From: Armatimonadota bacterium | Lineage (GTDB): Bacteria > Armatimonadota > Zipacnadia > Zipacnadales > JABUFB01 | DNA length: 64,000 nt | Direction of reading: 5' to 3' | Assembly: GCA_013314775.1 (NCBI GenBank) | Contig: JABUFB010000010.1 | Coordinates: forward strand, 62,001 to 126,000 | Shown: in pieces, positions 54,115-61,276 of the stretch | Numbering within the stretch: position 1 is the stretch's first letter | Layout of the letters: each line of letters begins with the position of its first letter | The notes under the pieces: model-generated | Told to the model about the DNA's origin: nothing | What the model saw: the letters and a program-made list of their open reading frames with translations, nothing else | The model's database searches: none | Translations under genes and position numbers: made by a program

Positions 54115-55452
54115 TCACCCTGCGCCGTCCTTCGCCATCTGGGCCATCCGCAGCTTCAGCCTGCCGCTTGAACAGGCTTTCTCGGCCTTCTCAAGGGCCT
54201 TCTGCGCCCCTTCCCTGTCCCCCGCCTTCATCTTCTCGACGGCCTCAGAGAGTGCCTTGCCCAGCTCGTCCAGGTTGGTGTCCTTGAGGGCTTCCGCGAG
54301 CTTCTCGAGCTGCTTCGCCATCTCCTCAAGGTCCTTCTTCGACATCTTCTGCATTTTCTGTCCCGACTGCTTCGCAAGCTCCGAGAGCTTCTCCATGGCC
54401 TCCTGCATGTCCTCATTGGTCATGGCCTTCGCCAGCGCGGCTGCAGTTTCGGGCGATACCGGGATCTGCTGGCCCATGCGCTGGGCTGCCTGACGCAGGG
54501 CCTTCGCCGCCTTCGCCAGCTTCTCGGGACTGTCGGCCTCGCGCGCTTCGTCAGCCAGGCGCTCGAGTTCCTTCGCCTGGTCCAGCTTTCCGGCCCCGCG
54601 CGCCTGCGCCGCCAGCTTCTCAGCCTGCCGCGCCATGTCCTCGGCGGTCTTCCCAGTCAGTTCCTCGCCTGCCTTGCTCGCGGGCTTCATGGCGGGCGGC
54701 TGGATCTGTCTTGCGTACTTCTCGAGGTCCTTCTCCAGGTCGCGCATCTTCAGCAGCGCCTGCTTGCGGGGCAGCGACCCCCGGTCCAGCTCCTTCGCCA
54801 GCTTCTTCAGCCGCCGGGCAAGCTCGAACGCGTCCTCATCTTTCGCCTCGCGGGCCGCCTTCTCCAATTCCTTCGCCCGGGGCTTCATAAGCTTCGCGTG
54901 CTCGCGCAGGGCAGTCTTATCCTCGCGCTCGCCCGCGGCCGTGAGCAGCGGCGGGATCGGCAGGTAGAGCGCCAGGGCCAGGGCAACGAGGCTCCACGCG
55001 CCCACCTTTCCCGCGCGCGAGAGCCGCAATGGCAGCGCCTCGGCGGGCTCAAGGCGCGAGATCGCCTGGGATGCGTCGGCAATCGCCGCCCGCTCCATGC
55101 CCGAGACTTCAGGGCGCGCCAGCAGGTCGGCGGCGGTGGAGATGCGGTCCCGCAGGCCCAGGCGATGGTCGAGGGTCCGCGCCACGCGCTTCTCGGGGAG
55201 GGGCCAAAGGAGTGCAATCAGCCCCGCAGCGGCCACCGGAACCAGCGCGGGCCACAGTCCCCCGGGAGCGGGCTGGACATCATGCAGTCGCAGCCAAAGG
55301 ACCCACGCCGCCAGCGGCGCGGCAATGAAAGCGCAAGCAATCTGCACCCCGCGCGCCCCCAGCAGGAACCGGGCGCGCAGGCTCATGCGCCGCAGTCCCT
55401 CGCGGACGACGTCGGCAGGCGTCAGTGGGTTGTCCCGTGCGAGAGTGCTCAT
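54115..55452 (-). CDS. Two-helix membrane protein with long coiled coil (DUF4175-like), interrupted by TGA
   Basis: 445 residues to the TGA. Two transmembrane helices (about 36-55 and 66-83) are followed by a soluble stretch, a third hydrophobic segment (about 150-172) and a very long Lys/Glu/Ala-rich coiled coil (about 180-440: KELEKAAREAKDEDAFELARRL, then EMAKQLEKLAEALKDTNLDELGK). The frame continues after the stop for 151 more sense codons to 53659, so the intact protein would be about 596 residues. The start overlaps the upstream permease as ATGA. Similar coiled-coil proteins stand beside MoxR-DUF58-VWA genes; the role is unknown, perhaps a periplasmic or cytoplasmic scaffold. Confidence 0.82.
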   Translation of the reverse strand: MSTLARDNPLTPADVVREGLRRMSLRARFLLGARGVQIACAFIAAPLAAWVLWLRLHDVQPAPGGLWPALVPVAAAGLIALLWPLPEKRVARTLDHRLGLRDRISTAADLLARPEVSGMERAAIADASQAISRLEPAEALPLRLSRAGKVGAWSLVALALALYLPIPPLLTAAGEREDKTALREHAKLMKPRAKELEKAAREAKDEDAFELARRLKKLAKELDRGSLPRKQALLKMRDLEKDLEKYARQIQPPAMKPASKAGEELTGKTAEDMARQAEKLAAQARGAGKLDQAKELERLADEAREADSPEKLAKAAKALRQAAQRMGQQIPVSPETAAALAKAMTNEDMQEAMEKLSELAKQSGQKMQKMSKKDLEEMAKQLEKLAEALKDTNLDELGKALSEAVEKMKAGDREGAQKALEKAEKACSSGRLKLRMAQMAKDGAG

Positions 55453-56540
55453 TGGGTGTCAGCCCCGAACATCAGGATGCGCCAGATGCGGCTGCGCGCC
55501 TGGCCCTCGTACCCCATAGCGGCCAGGGACTGGAAGAACGCGGACCCCAGCAGGCTGAACACCAGCGCAGCCAGCCAGACCAGGGGAGCCGCTGATTGCT
55601 CGTCGGGCGCGGAGAACACGCCCATAACGTATCGGCTCCCGAGGAGCATTCCGGAAGGTGGATACAGGAACTGTATGATGGTGGCTCTCGTGTCAGTCTG
55701 TGATGCCAGCAGAAACGCCAGCAACAGTCCGGCGAAGAGACACGAGACCACCAGTGCCCCGACGAGACGCGCCGTGCAATCCGCCGCGTACCGGGCGATC
55801 CGCGCCAGGGCCCGGTATGCCACCGGAAGAGCCAGCAGGGCGGCCACAACGGCCACGAAGACCGCGCCGCGCACTCCAAGGGCGTCCTCGCTGCCCACCA
55901 CCCAAGTGCTCAGTGCCATCCCCAGAAACGGGACCACGCGCAGCAGGCCGAGGATCACGAAGGCGCGGATGACGGCCGACACGGTGTTCAGCGAGATCGC
56001 CGAGATCGCCGTGCCCAGGCACGACGCCCACACCACCAGGCCGACCAGCAGCACCACGCCCCCCAGCCACTCCCCGGGAGTGGGCCCACCAAGGAGCATC
56101 GCCCAGAACTGGAGCGGGACCAGGATACACAGCAGCACCAGGCCCGCATCCACGGTGGCGATGATCTTCCCGGTGACCACGTCGCCCGAGGTCAGCGGTG
56201 TGGCGCGAACATGCTCCAGCGTGCGTTTTTCGTGCTCAATCACGAGGCCCAGCGCCGAAGGGATCACCAGCAAGAGCGTGAGCAGCGACGCCGCGCCCGA
56301 GGTCAGCAGCATGCAGCTCACAGGACGGAGATGATCCTGCGCATTGCCCGCGACCAGTTCCGCGGTAACGCTCACCAACATGGGGACGGGACCAATCCCG
56401 GCCGCAACCGCGCCGATGCCGATGAGCCAGCGGGTCCAGGTGACGCGCTGCCGCGACCGCAGTTCGCGCACGGCCACGCACGGGTTGAACCCGTGTTTCG
56501 TCAGCCAGTCCTCGTGTTTGATGAGCAATCCGAGCAGCAT
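55449..56540 (-). CDS. ABC-2-type permease (second)
   Basis: 363 residues with about six transmembrane helices. It starts with the same type of N-terminal motif as its neighbour (NPCVAVRELRSRQR), has the coupling segment EHEKRTLEHVRATPLTSGDVVTGKI and ends in a predicted cytoplasmic tail. Together with the permease upstream (22 bases away) and the ATPase it forms a heteromeric exporter. The substrate is unknown. Confidence 0.87.
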   Translation of the reverse strand: MLLGLLIKHEDWLTKHGFNPCVAVRELRSRQRVTWTRWLIGIGAVAAGIGPVPMLVSVTAELVAGNAQDHLRPVSCMLLTSGAASLLTLLLVIPSALGLVIEHEKRTLEHVRATPLTSGDVVTGKIIATVDAGLVLLCILVPLQFWAMLLGGPTPGEWLGGVVLLVGLVVWASCLGTAISAISLNTVSAVIRAFVILGLLRVVPFLGMALSTWVVGSEDALGVRGAVFVAVVAALLALPVAYRALARIARYAADCTARLVGALVVSCLFAGLLLAFLLASQTDTRATIIQFLYPPSGMLLGSRYVMGVFSAPDEQSAAPLVWLAALVFSLLGSAFFQSLAAMGYEGQARSRIWRILMFGADTQ

Positions 56541-56562
56541 ATGTGCGCCTCGGATGTGCAGG

Positions 56563-57675
56563 CTAATTCGTCTGGCGATCGAAAATACGTATGGTCAGTG
56601 CCCAAAGCCCCAGGGTCAGGAGCAAGGCCGCGGATGAACCGACGCCCCAAAGGTACGGCTGCGGGTCGAGCCCCGGATGGGCGGTGGTCAAGGCGCTCAG
56701 GGCATCGCGGGCAATGTCGGAGAAGATCAGCGCCGCAAGGAGCATCGCCGGGTGGAGGACCATGGGCGTCTCCGGCGCCATAGTGATCAGGAACCCGGCC
56801 ACCGGCTCCAGCACGTAGATCGCCCCCACAGCGCACACGGCAAGACCCACAAGAATCGAGAACAGGGTAACCGTTGAACTGCCACGCCAGGACTGTTTTA
56901 GCGAGAGCAGCCAGCGCACGATCAGCCCCGCGAGGGCGCCCAGGATGAAGAGCGGGACCAAGGTCAGGGTGAAGGCCACAGGAGCGCTCACATGGGGGGT
57001 GCCGCCCGACGAGTACGTGCTGTACCGAGTACTCTCTATAACGATGAACCACAGGACCGGCAGCGCCGCAAGGACGAGGAAGATCACGCCGTACGCCGAC
57101 ATCACCGCTCCCACCATGCGCTTCACACTGGCCGAAGTGAAGTACCCGATGGCTGAGAGCAGAGCCCCGGCGGAAAAGAGATAGGTGTAGACATAGAACA
57201 GGTCCATCGGCTGGATGCCGCCCAGCATCAGGCTCCAGGCTGCTACCGGCAAGGACGAGATCAGCAGCAGAATTACGAAACCCAGGGTGACGATCATCTT
57301 GCCGGTGATGATGTCGAAGGAGGTCAGCAGCGTAGCGCGCAGCATCTCCAGGGTGCGCTTCTCGCGCTCTAGGGTCACCGCCCCCGCCGACAGACCGGGC
57401 AGGAGCAGGGCCATGAACACAAGCTGCACATAGGCCAGAACCGAAAAGCTCATGCGGCCGATCTCGGCGCTGTCCGCGGGCGCTCCGTAACTGTATTGCC
57501 CGGCCTCGCTCATGATTAGGTAGGTGATCAACACCGACGCCGACGCCACCAGCGCGTACCCCAGGAGTAGCCAGAAAGGGCGCGCACCCCGCATCCGAGT
57601 GCGCAGTTCGTGGGTGCCCACGCAGATGTTGAACCCCATCCGCTGCAGGATTGCCCAGCCGAGATTCGTGAACAT
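56563..57675 (-). CDS. ABC-2-type permease (first)
   Basis: 370 residues with about six to eight transmembrane helices. NICVGTHELRTRMRG at the N-terminus and LEREKRTLEMLRATLLTSFDIITGKMI mirror the second permease, so the two arose by duplication and form a heterodimer. It begins 22 bases after the ATPase stop. The layout resembles GldF-type components of gliding-motility transporters (inference). Confidence 0.87.
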   Translation of the reverse strand: MFTNLGWAILQRMGFNICVGTHELRTRMRGARPFWLLLGYALVASASVLITYLIMSEAGQYSYGAPADSAEIGRMSFSVLAYVQLVFMALLLPGLSAGAVTLEREKRTLEMLRATLLTSFDIITGKMIVTLGFVILLLISSLPVAAWSLMLGGIQPMDLFYVYTYLFSAGALLSAIGYFTSASVKRMVGAVMSAYGVIFLVLAALPVLWFIVIESTRYSTYSSGGTPHVSAPVAFTLTLVPLFILGALAGLIVRWLLSLKQSWRGSSTVTLFSILVGLAVCAVGAIYVLEPVAGFLITMAPETPMVLHPAMLLAALIFSDIARDALSALTTAHPGLDPQPYLWGVGSSAALLLTLGLWALTIRIFDRQTN

Positions 57676-57697
57676 CAGGCGGTGTTCGCCCTCTTTC

Positions 57698-58624
57698 TCA
57701 CGACACGATTCCCCGGGTCAGCCGCATGTAGACTTCCTCCAGGTTCACTTCCTGCTCGCTGAATGACTGGACCACGAACCCGCCGTTCACCAGCGCCAGA
57801 AGAAGCTCATGCTGCGCCGACTGGTCACCCGTATATACGGCATGGATCGCGTCATCCACGATCTCCGAACTCACTACGTTCTCGCACTGCGCCAGGATCC
57901 TGCACGCATCTTCGGAGCGCTCCCGGACTTTCACCACGATTCTCCGGCCACCCTCGAGTTGGGCAGCAACTTCCTTCGGCGACCCCGCGTACACAAGCCT
58001 GCCCTGCTCAATGATGACCACCTTATTGCACAGGTCGGCAAGCTCGGTAAGGATATGGGAGGAGATCAGGATCGTCTTCTCCATGGCGCAGAGCTCCTTG
58101 AGAAGCTCCCTGATCTCAATGCGCGCCCGGGGGTCGAGACCGGACGCGGGCTCGTCCAGTAGCAGCACTTCGGGGTCATGCACGAGAGTCTTCGCCAGAC
58201 ACAAGCGCTGCTTCATGCCGCGGGAGAGTGTGTCCACGTAGTCGTTTCGCTTGGCGGTAAGGTCGGTGAGTTGCAGCACATCGTCGATAAGCCCCGGACG
58301 GTCGCTGGGCGGTACGCGGTATGCAGCGGCGAAGAAGTCCAGGTACTCGGTGACCTTCATATCGTCGTACACGCCGAAAAAGTCGGGCATGTAACCCACG
58401 CAGGCCCGCACCTTCTCCGGTTCCTTGAGCACGTCGTGGCCGTTGATGATCGCCGTGCCGCTGTCCGGCCTCAGGAGCGTGGCCAGCATGCGGATCGTGG
58501 TGGTCTTCCCCGCCCCGTTGGGCCCGATGAACCCCAGGGCGTCGCCGCGTTCCACCGAAAACGTCAGGCCGTTCACTGCGGTCAGCCCGCCGAAGCGCTT
58601 GGTGAGCCCGTTGACCTGGATCAT
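57698..58624 (-). CDS. ABC transporter ATP-binding protein
   Basis: 308-residue CcmA/GldA-type ATPase. Walker A GPNGAGKTT (about 34-42), signature TLSRGMKQRLCLA, Walker B VLLLDEPASGLDP and the H-loop SSHIL are intact. A C-terminal extension of about 80 residues (VVKVRERSEDACRILAQ, then VNLEEVYMRLTRG) is normal for ABC-2 exporters. It is followed by two permease genes and preceded by the 834-residue membrane protein. Confidence 0.93.
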   Translation of the reverse strand: MIQVNGLTKRFGGLTAVNGLTFSVERGDALGFIGPNGAGKTTTIRMLATLLRPDSGTAIINGHDVLKEPEKVRACVGYMPDFFGVYDDMKVTEYLDFFAAAYRVPPSDRPGLIDDVLQLTDLTAKRNDYVDTLSRGMKQRLCLAKTLVHDPEVLLLDEPASGLDPRARIEIRELLKELCAMEKTILISSHILTELADLCNKVVIIEQGRLVYAGSPKEVAAQLEGGRRIVVKVRERSEDACRILAQCENVVSSEIVDDAIHAVYTGDQSAQHELLLALVNGGFVVQSFSEQEVNLEEVYMRLTRGIVS

Positions 58625-58656
58625 CGTGGTGACGCCCCCTGTACGGAGGTGCGCTC

Positions 58657-61161
58657 CTATCGTGTGCTCAACTTCGCGGCAAGCCGCAGGTTCTCGAACT
58701 GCATCTGCTCCCCATGAGGGGTGGAAAGCTCCACGACTACACGGCCGTCGGGTGAGATGAACTCCTCGGGCCTGCGGAAGACGAAGTTGGTGCGGTTCAT
58801 CGTGTCCATGCTCACGTCAGCACAGACGGTGCCCGCTTCCCAGGTACCCTTTACATGGTTCCAGGCACGGCACCACTCACCCCGCGCTGTGGCAGGCGGC
58901 AGCCCGACCTGCGATTCGTTGAAGATCGTGTGGTGGGCGAAACGCAGGAAATCGACGCGCTGGCCCCTCGGTCCCACGGGCACCCGAAACTGGAGCGTCG
59001 CCTGCCCGCCGATCAAGGTGATCGCCTGTCCGGAACCGTTGGGGTGGGGCATGATCCCGCCCACCCTCGGCTGCCCGGTTTCCACATCGCCCTGGGCCTG
59101 GATGCACTCCTGCCTGACCAGCCAGTAGGGCACGTCCACCGACGCGTTTCCTTTGAGCCTCACAGGAAGATTCGCCAGGAGCAGATTGCAGTCCTGTGTG
59201 CGCGGCGAGGCCCTCCGGAGCTCCGCATCGACGAGCGGCGCTTCACAGATCGCCGCAACGCAAGGCCAGCGCATTTCCGGAGCACCACTCATTCCTGTCG
59301 GCCCGTAGTAGCCGAACCGCGATGTGAACCGGGGTTGGCCCAGGAGCAGGCCGTCGAAGAGCAGTTCGTCGAGCTTCACGTCAGGTCTCGGAGGGCTGTA
59401 CCCGGGCGAACTCACGGGGGCAGTGGCCGGGGTGCAGGTCAGCTCCTTCTCCGCGCCCGGCGCCAGATCAACCTGGGCGCTTTGGCCGCCCGCGCCCAGA
59501 AGCGTGACTCGGCGCAGCGCCTTCCCGGTGTTGTTCCGCACTGTCGCCGACAACTCCCGGCCGTCATACTCGATGACCCCGTCCAGCCCTTTGCCGAGGT
59601 CCGCCAGCGTCTCCACGCTGAAAGCACGGGTGGACCACATGTTCATGGACACGTCCGACAGCAGTGGCGGGTCCTGGCAGAGGACCTCGAGACGCGAGGG
59701 CACTGAGGGGTCGCTCACGTCATCGGCGGCGCGTTCGGGAATGCTGATGTCATAGGACCTGCGGGTGGGCGAGAACAGGCCGATATATGCCCTTGCCCGG
59801 GCAAGTCCCTGCCCGGCGGCACAATCCACGATGCTGACCCGGTTGAGGATGATCGAGCCACCGCGGATTCCGTAGCCGATCCCATACGCCCCCACGGTGA
59901 AAACCGCTACGATCACCGGGGTGGTGAGCCAGGCCAGTTCCCGTCGATCGATTCGCTTCAGGAACAGATAGTTCACAGGCGACAAGCACAGCACGTAGAC
60001 CACCAGGAACCCCACCACCAGCCAGATCGAGGGCAGCCGGGCCTCTGGCGTGTGCTTGGCCAATTCGGCCGGAGCAAGCTCCAATGAGCTCCGGGACATG
60101 TATTCGGGGTGCAGTGCCGGTGCGCCGGGCCGGCAGCAGGCAGCGGCGCTCTCGGCAAACACCCGCGTGAGCAGATCGCCTGTGCCGGACCAACCCTTGA
60201 CCGGATCGGCGAAGGGGTCGAAGCGGGTCATCACGATGCGTCCCGCGCCCAGTGGACGCGCGGCGATCATCGGGTCGCCGGAAGTCGCAGGCATGCCGAC
60301 AGCGCCGGGCGCCAAAGCTCCCTGTGTCAACAGCCCCACGGATTCCGGCGGTCGCTTGTCCACCCACCGCGCAAGAGTCTCGATGCTGCCCGCGTCCGTG
60401 GTTCCGCTCACTGCGTAAGGCAGGTAGGGCCCAACGGCGCCAGATGCGTGGACCAGCGCCTTCATTCCTCCGGGGACGAACAGCACGCCGCCGGATCGCA
60501 CCCACTGCAGAAGGGCGCTGATGGTAGCGGGGTCGGCCGGCGATCTGCCGTCGTCCGCCAAGACCACCACATCCGCGCTCTCCCACCCCAGCCAGTGCCG
60601 GGGCGCACTTCGGGACAGGACCTGCGCAACGTGGATCGTGCCGGCGGCCGAGGGGTGTCTCGCGTGGCCCGAAATGACAAGCTGGCCGAACCGGGCGCGG
60701 TTGCTGGTGAGAACCGGCTGCCCGTGCAGGAACCGCAGCAGCCCCGGTTCGCCGCCCAGGACGGCAATCAGCAGGTCATTAGAGCCGACTTCCTTCGCAA
60801 GCGTCGGGACTTCGATGGGGTGGCCCCCCGAGTAACGCACGAGGGCCTTTTCGAAGGCCCCGAAACGGGCGAAGATGGTCTCGGACTTGGCAGAATCACG
60901 GGGAATCTCGACTTCGGCGCTGTAGACCACGCGCCCGGGTCCCTGCGAGCCGGAGCTACTGGGCGCGTTCGCGACGAGGGTGATCTCGGCGGTTGTGGAT
61001 GGGCCCTTGTTGGTGGCGAATTGGAAGCAGATGGGCGTCCAATCCCCCGGACGTGCGGCGCCACCGATACCCACCACAGCAGCACACTGGGGCACCTGCG
61101 CCCACACCGGGGGCGCGGCAAGGACGGCCCCACATAGGACGGCGAGACAAAGCAGGCGCAA
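58657..61161 (-). CDS. Large exported membrane protein, GldG/DUF4350-like
   Basis: 834 residues. Signal peptide (about 1-21). An extracytoplasmic region contains a GATase1-like alpha/beta module (about 125-330: LLIAVLGGEPGLLRFLH, then ADVVVLADDGRSPADPATISALLQWVRSGG, then PLGAGRIVMTRFDPFADP). Two transmembrane helices follow (about 384-405 and 417-437: WLVVGFLVVYVLCLSPVNYLFLKRI, then a basic loop). A beta-rich C-terminal domain of about 390 residues ends the protein. GldG-type proteins next to ABC exporters have similar architecture. The start is TTG at 61161, with GGAG 7 bases upstream. Confidence 0.8.
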   Translation of the reverse strand: MRLLCLAVLCGAVLAAPPVWAQVPQCAAVVGIGGAARPGDWTPICFQFATNKGPSTTAEITLVANAPSSSGSQGPGRVVYSAEVEIPRDSAKSETIFARFGAFEKALVRYSGGHPIEVPTLAKEVGSNDLLIAVLGGEPGLLRFLHGQPVLTSNRARFGQLVISGHARHPSAAGTIHVAQVLSRSAPRHWLGWESADVVVLADDGRSPADPATISALLQWVRSGGVLFVPGGMKALVHASGAVGPYLPYAVSGTTDAGSIETLARWVDKRPPESVGLLTQGALAPGAVGMPATSGDPMIAARPLGAGRIVMTRFDPFADPVKGWSGTGDLLTRVFAESAAACCRPGAPALHPEYMSRSSLELAPAELAKHTPEARLPSIWLVVGFLVVYVLCLSPVNYLFLKRIDRRELAWLTTPVIVAVFTVGAYGIGYGIRGGSIILNRVSIVDCAAGQGLARARAYIGLFSPTRRSYDISIPERAADDVSDPSVPSRLEVLCQDPPLLSDVSMNMWSTRAFSVETLADLGKGLDGVIEYDGRELSATVRNNTGKALRRVTLLGAGGQSAQVDLAPGAEKELTCTPATAPVSSPGYSPPRPDVKLDELLFDGLLLGQPRFTSRFGYYGPTGMSGAPEMRWPCVAAICEAPLVDAELRRASPRTQDCNLLLANLPVRLKGNASVDVPYWLVRQECIQAQGDVETGQPRVGGIMPHPNGSGQAITLIGGQATLQFRVPVGPRGQRVDFLRFAHHTIFNESQVGLPPATARGEWCRAWNHVKGTWEAGTVCADVSMDTMNRTNFVFRRPEEFISPDGRVVVELSTPHGEQMQFENLRLAAKLSTR

Positions 61162-61276
61162 GGCTCCACTCCCCCCAGCAGGGAATGCGGGCTGCCAGCG
61201 TGCACGTACTGCGGATACTCATTGAGGAATACGTTTTCGGCGCCGGACAAGTTCCCCTCGCTCCGGCGCCGATTGC

